This document shows, one piece after another, positions 32,025 to 41,795 of a stretch of 64,000 nt of DNA. A program made the position numbers and the translations under genes. Below the pieces are notes generated by a model. It had not been told where the DNA came from, searched no databases, and saw only the letters and a program-made list of their open reading frames with translations. Numbering within the stretch: the stretch's first letter is position 1; each line of letters opens with the position of its first letter. Origin of the DNA: Leminorella grimontii ATCC 33999 = DSM 5078 (lineage in GTDB: Bacteria; Pseudomonadota; Gammaproteobacteria; Enterobacterales; Enterobacteriaceae); NCBI RefSeq assembly GCF_000439085.1, contig NZ_AUUA01000001.1, forward strand, positions 868,001 to 932,000, read 5' to 3'.

Positions 32025-33557
32025 TTAGGCCACTCGACGGGCGAAATCGCGAATGCGGAAGCCTAACGCGGCCAGCGTACCAAAATAGGCCACGATGCCC
32101 ACAATCACGACGGCCAGCAGCCTTAAAATACGCATCGGCATATTGCCGATGTCCCATGCAGGCATCAGGTACATCATTCCCAACAGCGCGGCCGTCATAA
32201 CTAACAGCGCGACAACAAGCTTCACAAAAAACGATAGCCACCCTGCCTTTGGCTGAAAGTGGTTACGCTTTCGCAACTGCCAGTACAGCAGCGCCGAGTT
32301 GATGCAGGCAGCAATGCCGATAGAGAGCGACAGCCCGGCATGCTTAAGCGGCCCGATAAACGCCAGGTTCATCATTTGAGTAGCAAACAGCGTAAAAAGC
32401 GCAATCCTGACCGGGGTTTTGATGTCCTGACGGGAATAGAATCCCGGCGCCAGCACCTTAACCAAAAGAAATCCCATCAGACCAACGGAGTAGGCAATCA
32501 GCGCCTGACGCGTCATCATAGCGTCATACGCGCTAAATTCGCCGTACTGAAACAGCGACTTGATGAGCGGCTCAGACAGCACGCCAAGCGCGACGGAACA
32601 AGGCAAGGCCAAAAGAAAGCAGAGGCGCAGCCCCCAGTCCATCAACCCCGAATAGGCTTCGCTGTCCCCGCTGGAGAAGCTTTTAGCCAGCGAAGGCAAA
32701 AGAATGGTTCCCAGCGCTACGCCCAGCACGCCGGAAGGCAGCTCCATCAGGCGATCGGCATAATACATCCAGGAAACGGAGCCGGATGCCAGAAAAGAGG
32801 CGAATATGGTATTGATGATCAGAGAAATCTGACCAACGGATACGCCAAGGATCGCCGGCCCCATTTGCCTGAGCACCCGCCAGACGCCGCTGTCTTTCAG
32901 GCTCACTCTCGGCAGCACCAGCATGCCGATTTTCTTAAGGTACGGGAGCTGGTAAAGCAGTTGAAGCACGCCTCCGGCAACCACGGCCCACGCCAGCGCC
33001 ATGATAGGCGGATCGAAATACGGCGCGCCGAAAACCGCAAATCCAATCATGCTGATATTCAGCAGCGTTGGCGCAAAGGCCGGGACAGAAAAGCGATTCC
33101 AGGTATTGAGGATTGCTCCCGCCAGCGAGGATAGCGAAATCAGAAAAATATAGGGAAACATGATCTTCAGCAGCTGCACCGTAAGCGCATATTTCTCTGG
33201 ATCTTTGGTAAAACCGGGCGCAGTGGCCCAAAGCACCCACGGCGCGGCGACGATGCCGATGAGCGTCACCAGCGCCAGCACCAGCGTCAGCAGGCCGGAA
33301 ATGTAGGCAATAAAGGTTTTAGTCGCCTCTTCTCCCTGCTGGGTTTTGTACTCGGCAAGAATTGGCACAAACGCCTGAGAGAAGGCCCCTTCAGCAAAAA
33401 TGCGGCGCAGCAGGTTCGGCAGCTTAAAGGCGACGAAAAAGGCGTCCGTGGCCACGCCGGCTCCGAATGCGCGAGCGACGATCGCATCGCGGGCAAATCC
33501 TAACACCCGAGAAACCATCGTCATAGAACTGACGGCGGCCAACGATTTAAGTAGATT
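32025..33557 (-). CDS. murJ: Lipid II flippase MurJ
   Basis: A 510-residue MOP-superfamily membrane protein with about 14 helices, moving undecaprenyl-pyrophosphoryl-MurNAc-pentapeptide-GlcNAc across the inner membrane. Conserved stretches include [21 protein letters not shown] at the N-terminus (with the essential Arg), [20 protein letters not shown], and [14 protein letters not shown]. The ATG at 33557 matches the E. coli start; the frame extends 15 codons further but these are not family-like. In E. coli mviM separates murJ from yceH; here mviM is missing and a terminator lies between. Confidence 0.95.
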   Translation of the reverse strand, partial: NLLKSLAAVSSMTMVSRVLGFARDAIVARAFGAGVATDAFFVAFKLPNLLRRIFAEGAFSQAFVPILAEYKTQQGEEATKTFIAYISGLLTLVLALVTLIGIVAAPWVLWATAPGFTKDPEKYALTVQLLKIMFPYIFLISLSSLAGAILNTWNRFSVPAFAPTLLNISMIGFAVFGAPYFDPPIMALAWAVVAGGVLQLLYQLPYLKKIGMLVLPRVSLKDSGVWRVLRQMGPAILGVSVGQISLIINTIFASFLASGSVSWMYYADRLMELPSGVLGVALGTILLPSLAKSFSSGDSEAYSGLMDWGLRLCFLLALPCSVALGVLSEPLIKSLFQYGEFSAYDAMMTRQALIAYSVGLMGFLLVKVLAPGFYSRQDIKTPVRIALFTLFATQMMNLAFIGPLKHAGLSLSIGIAACINSALLYWQLRKRNHFQPKAGWLSFFVKLVVALLVMTAALLGMMYLMPAWDIGNMPMRILRLLAVVIVGIVAYFGTLAALGFRIRDFARRVA

Positions 33558-33677
33558 CATAATGATTGAATTAAACGGCTTTGAATGAATCGTATCGCCC
33601 ATCGCGGCGATACGGAGCTGGGCGTAGTTTACGTGGTGTTAAGGGAATCACCAATCGAAAAGCGTATAAAAATATGA

Positions 33678-33706
33678 ATCCCCGTCGCTTTATCGCCGAC
33701 GGGGAT
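33678..33706 (-). terminator. Terminator of rimJ-yceH
   Basis: ATCCCCGTCG (33678-33687) and its complement (33697-33706) form a 10-bp stem. On the minus strand ATATTTTTATAC follows. It lies after the yceH stop codon. Confidence 0.75.
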
Positions 33707-33741
33707 CGTCGCTCACACAGAATGAGTGACAGCGTCACCAA

Positions 33742-34404
33742 TTAGCCAATCAGCTCGTCCAGGGTTGCCTTCAAGGTATTAACCAGCTGTTTTAGCTGAG
33801 CGACCTCCTCTTCCAACGCTTCAACGCGTTCGGACAAAGAAGAGGAATATTCCACATCACAGGGCGCGGCACCCGCAGCGCTGACGTTATCAACCTCCCC
33901 GCTGAACAGGTGCGCATAGCGCAGCTCTCTTTTTCCCGGCTCGCGCGCCAGCCTGACAATAAAGGGGCCGTCCTCACGTTCAGTCAGGCCTTCCAGCGTC
34001 TTTTCCACCTCTTCCATATCGCTAAACTCGAACAGCCGATTTGAGCGCGTGCGCAGTTCTCCCGGCGTTTGCGCTCCCCGCAGCATCAGCAGGCACACGA
34101 TGGCCAATTCGGCGGGGGTTAACTTTAAATCGCCAAACTCGGTGTTGCAAAAGCGATGGACGTATTTAGCCACGCGGCTGCCCGTTCCGCTTGAAGGGCG
34201 AACGAGGTGCTTTTTCTGCAACGCGTCCAGCGTCTCCTGCACTTCGCTTTCGCTTAACGACATCACCGGCTCGCGACTGGTTTTCTGATTGCAGGCCAGC
34301 GTCAACGCGTTAAGAGAGAGCGGATACTGGTCGGGCGTAGTGACCTCTTTTTCCAGCATGCAGCCAATGACGCGGGCTTCTCTTTCATTCAAAACGTATT
34401 TCAT
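33742..34404 (-). CDS. yceH: YceH family protein (DUF480)
   Basis: A 220-residue protein made of two winged-helix-like DUF480 halves, beginning with [26 protein letters not shown], the family hallmark. It ends with a short coiled coil ([20 protein letters not shown]). The function is not established. The gene follows rimJ with a 14-bp gap and is probably co-transcribed with it, as in E. coli. Confidence 0.92.
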   Translation of the reverse strand: MKYVLNEREARVIGCMLEKEVTTPDQYPLSLNALTLACNQKTSREPVMSLSESEVQETLDALQKKHLVRPSSGTGSRVAKYVHRFCNTEFGDLKLTPAELAIVCLLMLRGAQTPGELRTRSNRLFEFSDMEEVEKTLEGLTEREDGPFIVRLAREPGKRELRYAHLFSGEVDNVSAAGAAPCDVEYSSSLSERVEALEEEVAQLKQLVNTLKATLDELIG

Positions 34405-34418
34405 TACAGGCTGATTCC

Positions 34419-35003
34419 TTACGCTAAAGGTTTCCAGTTCGGGTTAATTAACGCCATCATGACGTGGTCGCGCCACTCGCCGTTTATTCGTAAATAGCTT
34501 TTCGCATAGCCTTCTCGCTCAAATCCAAGCCTTGTCAGTAGGTTGCCGCTGCGGTGATTATGAGGCATATAGTTGGCCATAATGCGGTGCATTCTCTGCT
34601 GTTGAAACATGTAGCGCAGCGCCGGTTGCAGCGCTTCATACATCATTCCCTGACCTTCCCATTTTTTGCCCAGAGAATAGCCCAATATGCAGGCATAAAA
34701 ATCTCCGCGAATGACGTTACTAAAGTTTGCAACGCCTCTGACTTCTTTTTCGTCCGCGTCGAGCAATAGGAAATAAAACGCGCTGCCCTGCTTGTGCAAT
34801 TCATTGATGATGTTCAAACGAACCTGCCAGCCGGAAGGATAACAGTAGCTTTGATCTCTGACCGGCTCCCAAGGCCTGAGGAACTCGCGGTTTTCGGTAT
34901 AGTAGTCCGCCAGCCGATAAGCGTCGCGATCGCAGGCCAGACGAATAACCAAACGTTCAGTGGTTAAGGTAACTTTGGGTATATTTGAGCGATAGCCAAA
35001 CAT
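34419..35003 (-). CDS. rimJ: Ribosomal protein S5 alanine N-acetyltransferase RimJ
   Basis: A 194-residue GNAT enzyme close to E. coli RimJ, which acetylates the N-terminus of ribosomal protein S5. The acetyl-CoA site lies in [18 protein letters not shown] and the C-terminal block in [20 protein letters not shown]. It is the first gene of rimJ-yceH and diverges from mdtH across 135 bp. Confidence 0.93.
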   Translation of the reverse strand: MFGYRSNIPKVTLTTERLVIRLACDRDAYRLADYYTENREFLRPWEPVRDQSYCYPSGWQVRLNIINELHKQGSAFYFLLLDADEKEVRGVANFSNVIRGDFYACILGYSLGKKWEGQGMMYEALQPALRYMFQQQRMHRIMANYMPHNHRSGNLLTRLGFEREGYAKSYLRINGEWRDHVMMALINPNWKPLA

Positions 35004-35138
35004 TCGCCCCCCTAAAAATTAATCCAGCGCATTAAAAGACAAAGATAGTCTACTAAAATAGTATCGTTGTTACGTAAATAAGTTCAGAATAGTCAAAAAA
35101 ATCCTCTCATTGCTTATTTTTTCGCTTACGGTGAAATT

Positions 35139-36347
35139 ATGCCTCGCGTGTCGCACGTTAGGAATTTGGGTAAATATTTTTTACTCGTGGATAACCTGCT
35201 GGTCGTTCTCGGTTTCTTTGTCGTCTTCCCTCTTATTTCGATACGCTTTGTCGACCAGCTCGGCTGGGCGGCGCTTTCCGTTGGTCTGGCGCTGGGCATG
35301 CGCCAGTTTTTACAGCAGGGATTAGGCATCTTCGGCGGCGCTCTGGCGGACCGCTTCGGCGCCAAGCCGCTTATTGTAACGGGAATGCTGATGCGAGCGG
35401 CAGGATTTGCCGCAATGGCCATGGCCGACGAGCCGTGGATCCTGATGCTCTCCTGCGTCCTTTCCGCCTTTGGCGGCACGCTGTTTGACCCGCCGCGCAT
35501 CGCGCTGGTCATCAAGCTTACTCGCCCCCATGAGCGAGGCCGTTTTTATTCATTGCTCATGATGCAAGACAGCGCCGGCGTAGTTATCGGCGCGCTGTTG
35601 GGAAGCTGGCTTTTGCGCTACGACTTCCACTGGGTTTGCTGGTCCGGCGCGGGCTTTTTCATTCTGGCCGCCGCGCTTAATGCCTTCGTGCTGCCCTCCT
35701 ACCGCGTATCTACGTCCGTACGGGCGCCCATTCTAAACGGCATTAAGGCTGCCGTTCGCGATCGCTTTTTCCGCCGCTACGTGCTGACGCTGACCGGCTA
35801 TTACGTGCTGTCGATTCAGGTCATGCTGATGCTTCCGCTGCTGGTCAACGAAATATCCGGCGAGCCGGAAACCATTCGTTGGATGTACCTCATTCAGGCG
35901 CTTCTCTCCCTGACGCTGCTGTACCCTATTGCTCGCTGGAGCGAAAAGCGCTTCAGGCTGGAAAGTCGACTAATGACCGGGCTGCTGCTAATGACTTTCA
36001 GCCTTGTTCCTTTGGGATTTATCAATTCCCTATCCCTCGCCCTGGGGCTTATATTCTTCTTTTATCTGGGGCTGATTATCGCCGAACCGGCGCGAGAAAC
36101 GCTCAGCGCATCGCTTTCCGCTCCGCAGGCTCGCGCCAGCTATATGGGATTTAGCAGGCTTGGCCTGGCGCTGGGCGGTGCCATCGGCTATACCGGCGGC
36201 GGCTGGCTGTATGATATAGGCCACGAGCTTAACCTGCCGCAGATCCCCTGGATGCTGCTGGGCGTAACCGGGATTGTTACCGCGCTGGCGCTTTATCGAC
36301 AGTTTACGCCTCAGGCGATAAGGCCCAAGAAAGCCGCGGCGTCATAA
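35139..36347 (+). CDS. mdtH: Multidrug efflux MFS transporter MdtH
   Basis: A 402-residue, 12-helix major facilitator protein very similar to E. coli MdtH (YceL), a drug:H+ antiporter linked to fluoroquinolone resistance. The MFS motif A loop is [12 protein letters not shown], and the helix 5 antiporter region contains [17 protein letters not shown]. The ATG at 35139 has GGTGA upstream. The order rimJ-yceH / mdtH / yceB is conserved with E. coli. Confidence 0.93.
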   Translation: MPRVSHVRNLGKYFLLVDNLLVVLGFFVVFPLISIRFVDQLGWAALSVGLALGMRQFLQQGLGIFGGALADRFGAKPLIVTGMLMRAAGFAAMAMADEPWILMLSCVLSAFGGTLFDPPRIALVIKLTRPHERGRFYSLLMMQDSAGVVIGALLGSWLLRYDFHWVCWSGAGFFILAAALNAFVLPSYRVSTSVRAPILNGIKAAVRDRFFRRYVLTLTGYYVLSIQVMLMLPLLVNEISGEPETIRWMYLIQALLSLTLLYPIARWSEKRFRLESRLMTGLLLMTFSLVPLGFINSLSLALGLIFFFYLGLIIAEPARETLSASLSAPQARASYMGFSRLGLALGGAIGYTGGGWLYDIGHELNLPQIPWMLLGVTGIVTALALYRQFTPQAIRPKKAAAS

Positions 36348-36420
36348 TGCCTCTATTGCCTGCGGGCTCTTGGGCTTGTACCCTACGCTAATGATTTATT
36401 CACTATTATCAAAGGTCAGT

Positions 36421-36987
36421 ATGCTAAAACAGTTTCCTCGCTTTGTTTTTTTCCTGTTTATCGCTTTTCTGTTTGGCTGCAGTCAAATGACGCAATACTC
36501 CTTAAGCGAGCAGGACATCAATAAGTACCTCAGTAAAAATACCGAGAAGGCCACCCGTAGCTTTAGCCTCAGCGGCCTGGCGGAAGCGGACCTGTCATTA
36601 AGCAATCTCAATGCACAGATCGGCCGTACACAGGGCAAAATTACGCTCTCTGGCAACGCTCTGTTCGCCGTCTCCTCGCTGCTGGGCAAACAGGACGCCA
36701 ACCTTCAGCTAACGCTCAACGCGCGCCCGGAGTTTGACCCTGTCAAAAGCGCCATCTATCTAAAGGATTTAGAGCTGGTGGACTATGACCTGCAAACCAG
36801 CCAAGGGAAGGTGAAAAACGTAAAAACCTTTATTCCTTTACTCAACAGCGCGCTACAGCTTTATTTCAACGACCAGCCGGTTTACGTTCTGAATTCGGAC
36901 AAGAGCGCGCTGGAAGCCTCGGCGAAAAAGCTGGCTAAAGGCATTCAGGTTGAAGAAGGCAAGCTGGTATTCGAATTTATTAAGTAA
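36421..36987 (+). CDS. yceB: Outer-membrane lipoprotein YceB (DUF1439)
   Basis: A 188-residue precursor with lipobox LFGC (Cys20, followed by Ser, consistent with outer-membrane sorting) and a DUF1439 domain (YSLSEQDINKYLSKN, then repeated beta segments). Such LEA/tubular-lipid-binding-like folds are inferred for the family; the role is unknown. The ATG at 36421 has AAAGG upstream and removes 17 spurious codons. It follows mdtH by 73 bp. Confidence 0.9.
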   Translation: MLKQFPRFVFFLFIAFLFGCSQMTQYSLSEQDINKYLSKNTEKATRSFSLSGLAEADLSLSNLNAQIGRTQGKITLSGNALFAVSSLLGKQDANLQLTLNARPEFDPVKSAIYLKDLELVDYDLQTSQGKVKNVKTFIPLLNSALQLYFNDQPVYVLNSDKSALEASAKKLAKGIQVEEGKLVFEFIK

Positions 36988-36993
36988 ATAAGC

Positions 36994-37018
36994 AAACGGG
37001 GCGCAAGGCGCCCCGTTT
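36994..37018. terminator. Bidirectional terminator yceB/rlmG
   Basis: AAACGGGGCGC (36994-37004), loop AAG, and its complement (37008-37018), with TTATAT after it on the plus strand. It lies between convergent yceB and rlmG. Confidence 0.85.
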
Positions 37019-37041
37019 TATATCTTGAGTATCCTACTCGA

Positions 37042-38205
37042 CTATTCCCCCCTTCCCGACTTCACCGCTCGCAGCACGACAAACTTGTTGTTTGACGCCA
37101 AAAGCTCACAGTGGCCAAACAGGCGCTTTAGCTTTTGGTGATAGCCAAGATGTCGGTTGCCGACAATCCGCAGCTCTCCGCCTTGCGACAGGCAGCGGCG
37201 CGCATCAAGGAACATCTGCCAGGCGATGTCGTCGGTGATCACCTGCTGTTGGTGAAACGGCGGGTTACAGATAACGGCGCTAAGGCTTCCATCGGCGATG
37301 CCCATCAGCGCATGCTGGGCCTCAAAGCGGCTGCGGGAAAGCGCCTGCGGCAGGTTCTTTTCCACGTTTAGCCGACTGGAGGCGACCGCCATAAAGGATT
37401 CATCGCGGAAAGTCACGTGAGCCTGAGGGTTTTGCGCCAACAGCCTCAGCCCTAAGACGCCGTTGCCACACCCCAGATCCACCATATTCCCCGGCGCGTT
37501 TGACGGCAGATAGTCGGAAAAGAACCGCGCCCCGATGTCCAACGAAGTGCGGGAAAAGACGTTAGGATAGTTATGTATCTCGTAGGACGTTCCCTCAAGC
37601 GGCCATGACGCCAGCGGGTTAAACGCCGCGACGTCAGGGCGCTCGGCGCGACAAAAAATCAGCCGCGCCTTTTTCCACGCAAGGCTAGTACGGGTTGGCC
37701 CCAGAATCTGCTCAAACAGCCGTAGCGTTGACGTATGCACATCGCGACTTTTCGCCGCGGCGATAATTTGCGTCTCCGACGTAACCACCTGCCGCAGGGC
37801 GTGCAGCTGATGCTCCAGCAGCGCCAGCGTCTTGGGCACTTTTATCAACACGGCCGACGGTCCAGCAGGAAGCGGCGTCAGGCTGTCCGTAAAAGTTACA
37901 TTGTCACCATTGATTCCATTGCGCGCAAGATTACTCTGCGTCGCATATTGGCTGATAAAAGAGTCGCTGTTGCACACGGGGTGATACTCCGCCAGCGCGC
38001 AGGCCAGAGCGCCAAAGGCGTCGTTGAGAATAATCAGCGGCCCGCTGTTTAAGCGTGAATAGTCGAGCTCATTTAGCAAAAACTCATCGGCCGCTTCCCA
38101 CGCCCGCAGCGGGCTATCGCGACCGGGATCGGGGAAACGGCTCAGCGACAGCCCGGCAAGCTGGCTCTCACCAATGGAAAGCTTCGCTTCTTGTGGTTCC
38201 GTCAT
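37042..38205 (-). CDS. rlmG: 23S rRNA (guanine-1835-N2)-methyltransferase RlmG
   Basis: A 387-residue SAM-dependent enzyme. The N-terminal half is a degenerate methyltransferase-like domain; the C-terminal half holds motif [15 protein letters not shown] and catalytic NPPFHQQ. The overall match, including [12 protein letters not shown] and [13 protein letters not shown] at the end, is to RlmG (YgjO) rather than the similar RsmC. In E. coli rlmG is a stand-alone gene elsewhere; here its ATG overlaps the ycdY stop by 4 bp. Confidence 0.92.
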   Translation of the reverse strand: MTEPQEAKLSIGESQLAGLSLSRFPDPGRDSPLRAWEAADEFLLNELDYSRLNSGPLIILNDAFGALACALAEYHPVCNSDSFISQYATQSNLARNGINGDNVTFTDSLTPLPAGPSAVLIKVPKTLALLEHQLHALRQVVTSETQIIAAAKSRDVHTSTLRLFEQILGPTRTSLAWKKARLIFCRAERPDVAAFNPLASWPLEGTSYEIHNYPNVFSRTSLDIGARFFSDYLPSNAPGNMVDLGCGNGVLGLRLLAQNPQAHVTFRDESFMAVASSRLNVEKNLPQALSRSRFEAQHALMGIADGSLSAVICNPPFHQQQVITDDIAWQMFLDARRCLSQGGELRIVGNRHLGYHQKLKRLFGHCELLASNNKFVVLRAVKSGRGE

Positions 38206-38762
38206 TGTGCTTCGCCATCCTCGGCTTCGGTCAGCTCATCCCGCATGGCCTGAAGCGCTTCTCGCGCCAGAGAGGCCAGCGCGCGATAAAACGCCGTTGT
38301 CGCATGAGCCTCTACCTTGCCTAAAAAGCGCCCGCACCAGGGAAGAAGATAGTCATCAAACAGCGCCAGCTGTGCCTGAACCTCGTCGGCCTCCGCCGCG
38401 TTGTCCTCGATCCAGGATGCGGCCAAAAGCAGTTGGCCAAAGCCGTTGGCCGCAGAAGCAGACAGCGGGACGCCTCTTTCGGTTAAAAACGCCCTCGCCT
38501 GCGCCTCGCTCGGCCCTTCATAGTCAGAAGCATAAGGCGACACGCTGCCGCCTTCGCCAAACATGGCCTGATAGTCTGCCGCCAGCTTTTGGCGATCGGT
38601 ATCGTTGCCCATCCGTTCCAGTAGCTCGTCCTGTTCCAGCGGCCAATGCTGCTTTAGCTTGCCTTCGCCCAGCAGGCCAAACAGCGGATCGAGCACCGTA
38701 TCGTCCGGCGACCGGGAAAACAGAGAGCCGAGTATCCGGCAAACAATTGAAAACTCATTCAT
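38202..38762 (-). CDS. ycdY: YcdY, TorD-family chaperone of YcdX
   Basis: A 186-residue all-helical protein of the TorD/DmsD redox-enzyme chaperone family, matching YcdY. In E. coli, YcdY helps load zinc into the PHP phosphatase YcdX, which is encoded two genes upstream here. The [12 protein letters not shown] segment is the short conserved family block. It is separated from the MuiA-like gene by 24 bp and overlaps rlmG by 4 bp. Confidence 0.88.
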   Translation of the reverse strand: MNEFSIVCRILGSLFSRSPDDTVLDPLFGLLGEGKLKQHWPLEQDELLERMGNDTDRQKLAADYQAMFGEGGSVSPYASDYEGPSEAQARAFLTERGVPLSASAANGFGQLLLAASWIEDNAAEADEVQAQLALFDDYLLPWCGRFLGKVEAHATTAFYRALASLAREALQAMRDELTEAEDGEAQ

Positions 38763-38786
38763 AAACGTTAAACTCGCTAATTCTTG

Positions 38787-40448
38787 CTATAACCCCAGCA
38801 CGCGCTTGTCTTTCGGATATTTCACCGAGTAAGACAGCCCAAGCAATCGGGACTCGTTAGGCGCCAGGTTTAAAGACCACTGAACCTCGCCCTTATCTTT
38901 ATCAAAAGTTGCGCCGTCGTGGCGTAGGTTTTCTACGACAACGTCGCTGCTGCGGCTCATCGGCACCTGATCGATAACCGTCAGCGCGATAGGCTCGCCG
39001 CGCGTATTCTTAACCTCGATGCGGTAGGCATAGCTACGCTGGCTTGCGTTGCCAAAAAACTCGGCCTTTTCCGTCGTTTTGGCGTCATTTTCGCGACTGA
39101 CCAAGATCTTCCGATCGCGCCCCAGAGAGATATCCAGCGTTTTCTGAATACGGCGCGGATCTATGCTTCCCTGACCGACAAACGCCCCCTCATAGAAAAC
39201 GCTCGATCTGCCCGGCAGCAGGTTCAGGCTTTCCCAGTCTTTTAGCTGTACCTGTAAAAAAGCGTCCTGCTCGATTTTCGGCACGGCAACATAGCGATAC
39301 TCGCCCTGAACATCAAGCTGTTTTATGACGACGGAGTGCCCTTTGCCGTCCGCGGCAATGCGATAAGGCAGAGAAATGCTGAACCGGGCGTTAAGCCCTC
39401 CGGAATCGGTGACCACATAGTCCGACATCGACTTTTTGGCGCTGACAGAGCGCATTCTCGAACTGTCCGCCACCGGCGCTTCCACCGCCATTGGCGCCGG
39501 CGTAGCGACTTCATACATGGCGTCGTTGGAACTCGTCTTGCCCGATAGCATCGGCGCGCGGTAAAGATCGATATACCACGGAGAAAGCGCCGGAGCCTGT
39601 GCTCCCCGGCTCGGATTGCCGGTAGAGAGCGTAAGCTTGACGTTATCCCAGTCAATGCCGCTGTTTTGATAAACGTTGGCCTTATAGGTCAGCTTTACCG
39701 GTTGAGAAATGCTGTCGACCCGAACGTCATAGGTAGGAACCCAGCCCGCATCGCCGATCGCGTAGGATAGGGTTACGTCGCTGGTCATCGCTTTGGGGGA
39801 GTAGAACTTCACCACCAGCTGATTTACCGCCTGGCCGTCTTTTTGCTGCGCCTCGGCCAGCTGATGATTAAGCCTGTCGATATTTCTCTCAATCTCTTCC
39901 GCCTTTTCCTTCAGGTCGATGTCGGCCAGCAGCGCCTCATTCATTTTATCGCTAACAAGCTGCAGCATTTTATTGACCTGGTCTACGGTCGCCCCTTCCT
40001 TCTCGCCGCCTACGCTGCGGTTGCTTTCCAACACGGCCAGCTGGGCCTGGATAACCTGCCGGCGGGCATTAACCCGATTCTGTTCTCTGACCTCGGCTTC
40101 CAGCTGCTTTTTCAGTTCATCCACTCGAGCGGAAACTCGCTCGTTGAGATAATCTCGGCGCACGCTGAACGACTTGACCACCGCGCCGCCGCCCGCCTCA
40201 AGCTGCAGGCTCTGTTCGTTAAGCCCGTCGGCGATATTGGTAAAAATCACTTCGCTTTCCCCCGCGGGAAGCGTCACTTTATTGGCGTTAAACAGCTCGG
40301 CTCCGCGCAAGAAAACAGTCACGTCGTGCAGACTTGCCCTTTCCATCTGCGACTCAGCCCACGCAGAGGAGGAAAAGGCCAAGGCGACGGCACCGTACAG
40401 CAGCGTTGTACGGTAGAAAGTCGCGCGGTAGGAAAATGCATACTTCAT
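38787..40448 (-). CDS. MuiA-like DUF4139 protein (mucoidy inhibitor A family)
   Basis: A 553-residue secreted protein: signal peptide (residues 1-31, SAWA-ES), DUF4140 N-terminal domain (about 38-140, VTVFLRGAELFN), a coiled-coil stretch (about 105-215), and a C-terminal beta-rich DUF4139 domain (YAIGDAGWVPTYDVRVDS onwards). It is named for a Rhizobium gene affecting mucoidy; the biochemical role is unknown. It sits in the middle of ycdX-ycdY, which are adjacent in E. coli, so it may be co-regulated with the YcdX phosphatase. It should be periplasmic. Confidence 0.85.
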   Translation of the reverse strand: MKYAFSYRATFYRTTLLYGAVALAFSSSAWAESQMERASLHDVTVFLRGAELFNANKVTLPAGESEVIFTNIADGLNEQSLQLEAGGGAVVKSFSVRRDYLNERVSARVDELKKQLEAEVREQNRVNARRQVIQAQLAVLESNRSVGGEKEGATVDQVNKMLQLVSDKMNEALLADIDLKEKAEEIERNIDRLNHQLAEAQQKDGQAVNQLVVKFYSPKAMTSDVTLSYAIGDAGWVPTYDVRVDSISQPVKLTYKANVYQNSGIDWDNVKLTLSTGNPSRGAQAPALSPWYIDLYRAPMLSGKTSSNDAMYEVATPAPMAVEAPVADSSRMRSVSAKKSMSDYVVTDSGGLNARFSISLPYRIAADGKGHSVVIKQLDVQGEYRYVAVPKIEQDAFLQVQLKDWESLNLLPGRSSVFYEGAFVGQGSIDPRRIQKTLDISLGRDRKILVSRENDAKTTEKAEFFGNASQRSYAYRIEVKNTRGEPIALTVIDQVPMSRSSDVVVENLRHDGATFDKDKGEVQWSLNLAPNESRLLGLSYSVKYPKDKRVLGL

Positions 40449-40491
40449 CGTTTTATCCTTAAAATCGTGATGACATAGCCCTCTTTAAACG

Positions 40492-41229
40492 CTAAAGAGA
40501 GGCAAATTCCGCGATATGCGGCTTTCCGTGAGATTCAAGAAAATCCAGAACCCGGCGCGGCGTGACGTTAAGAATGCGCTCTTCCGGGAAGTTAACGTCG
40601 CGCAGCACCCGTAATGACTTATCAAAACCGCCCAGCGCGAAGGCGGTATGGGAATCCGACCCCAGCGCGACCCAGCCCCCCGCGTCGCGAATGGCCTTAG
40701 CGACCTCAATGCAATTTTTTTCACTGCCCGCGCGGGAATGAATAAAGGACGAGTTATTGATCTCCAGCGCCACGTTGTGGCGCGCCGCGGCTTCAGCAAC
40801 GGCTGGAATATCAATCGGATATTTAGGATTACCCGGATGGCTTATTATCTGCACCACGCCGCTGGATATGGTCGCTATCATCGCCTGCGTGTTGTCATCT
40901 TTGCCCATAGGGGCCAGCACCGGTTCGTGAAAGCCAGCGATGACTAAGTCCAGCGTCTTGGCGATCGCTTCATCGCAGTCCGTTTCGCCCTGCAGGTTTT
41001 TGATATTGGCCTCGATGCCATACAGCAGGCCGACGTCGTTCACTATTCTGGGGATCACCGCCATATTCATAAAATGCCAGCGGTGAGGCGCATCCACCAT
41101 GTCAGGACCGTGATCGGTAATGGCAAACAGCCTGATGCCCTTACTCTTGGCGATAGCAAAATAGTCGCTTACCGTACTGTAAGCGTGCGTGCTGGCGATA
41201 GTATGCGCATGCAGATCGACCGGATACAT
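40492..41229 (-). CDS. ycdX: PHP-domain phosphatase YcdX
   Basis: A 245-residue zinc-dependent phosphatase of the PHP superfamily, the same length as E. coli YcdX. The N-terminal metal ligands lie in [15 protein letters not shown]. Further ligands lie in [10 protein letters not shown], in the GIEANI segment, in HPGNP and in the C-terminal GSDSHTAF block. The substrate is uncertain; E. coli YcdX supports swarming and needs YcdY. It is the first gene of the operon ycdX-muiA-ycdY-rlmG. Confidence 0.93.
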   Translation of the reverse strand: MYPVDLHAHTIASTHAYSTVSDYFAIAKSKGIRLFAITDHGPDMVDAPHRWHFMNMAVIPRIVNDVGLLYGIEANIKNLQGETDCDEAIAKTLDLVIAGFHEPVLAPMGKDDNTQAMIATISSGVVQIISHPGNPKYPIDIPAVAEAAARHNVALEINNSSFIHSRAGSEKNCIEVAKAIRDAGGWVALGSDSHTAFALGGFDKSLRVLRDVNFPEERILNVTPRRVLDFLESHGKPHIAEFASL

Positions 41230-41464
41230 AGCTGACTCCCTTTTTAATGCTAAAAATCAACGAATTCGGGACAGAAAAAGCTTGAGATGACGGGCTGTAC
41301 GCGCAATTGGCGCCTATCCCAAAATACATCCTCAAAGTATACCTTGAGTTGCGCCAATGCCGGATAATTACTTTTGTTAACACCGGAGAACGGCGCCGAT
41401 GTCGCTAAAGTCGCCCACAGTTGTTGATAGCTTGAGCAAACGGACAAAGAACGCGAATTTATGC

Positions 41465-41493
41465 TTGACCGAATCCGGTCTTCTCCCTATAGT
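41465..41493 (+). promoter_or_regulatory. Sigma70 promoter of tRNA-Ser
   Basis: TTGACC (41465-41470), 17-bp spacer, TATAGT (41488-41493), then a GC-rich discriminator (AGCGCCCCG), typical of growth-rate-regulated stable RNA promoters. It lies about 40 bp upstream of the mature tRNA. The rest of the 304-bp gap from 41230 holds no gene. Confidence 0.8.
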
Positions 41494-41533
41494 AGCGCCC
41501 CGTTGACCTTCATTATTAGATCAACAAAAATAC

Positions 41534-41621
41534 GGTGAGATGTCCGAGTGGCTGAAGGAGCACGCCTGGAAAGTGTGTATACGGCAACGTATCGAGGGTT
41601 CGAATCCCTCTCTCACCGCCA
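41534..41621 (+). tRNA. tRNA-Ser (anticodon GGA)
   Basis: An 88-nt cloverleaf beginning GGTGAGATGTCCGAGTGG and ending with encoded CCA. The acceptor arm GGTGAGA pairs with TCTCACC. The anticodon loop is read as CTGGAAA with anticodon GGA (UCC/UCU codons). A long variable arm (TGTGTATACGGCAACGTATC) is typical of class II tRNA-Ser, and the T-loop GGTTCGAATCC is present. It is followed by a strong terminator. Confidence 0.97.
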
Positions 41622-41626
41622 CATTC

Positions 41627-41652
41627 AAGAGCCCGCTAATTAGCGGGCTCTT
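41627..41652 (+). terminator. Terminator of tRNA-Ser
   Basis: A 26-nt perfect palindrome with arms AAGAGCCCGCTA and TAGCGGGCTCTT, followed by CTCGTTTTC. Confidence 0.88.
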
Positions 41653-41745
41653 CTCGTTTTCAGGCTAATAAAACGGCCCCGCCAAACGCCCAATAAATAA
41701 GATCGGTCATCCTCATTGCCCTTTCCTTCTTTATCACCCGATAAA

Positions 41746-41775
41746 AAAACGGCCTCCCGTTTGGAAAGCCGTTTT
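41746..41775 (-). terminator. Terminator of autotransporter 3
   Basis: AAAACGGC (41746-41753) pairs with GCCGTTTT (41768-41775), with an inner CTCC/GGAA pairing. On the minus strand a T-run follows (41749 down to 41743). It lies 20 bp after the stop codon at 41796. Confidence 0.8.
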
Positions 41776-41795
41776 CATAAACACATCAACTACGC

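Noticed and set aside
41534-41621. tRNA-Ser as an occupied integration site
   Set aside because: No integrase gene or duplicated tRNA 3' end was found in the window.
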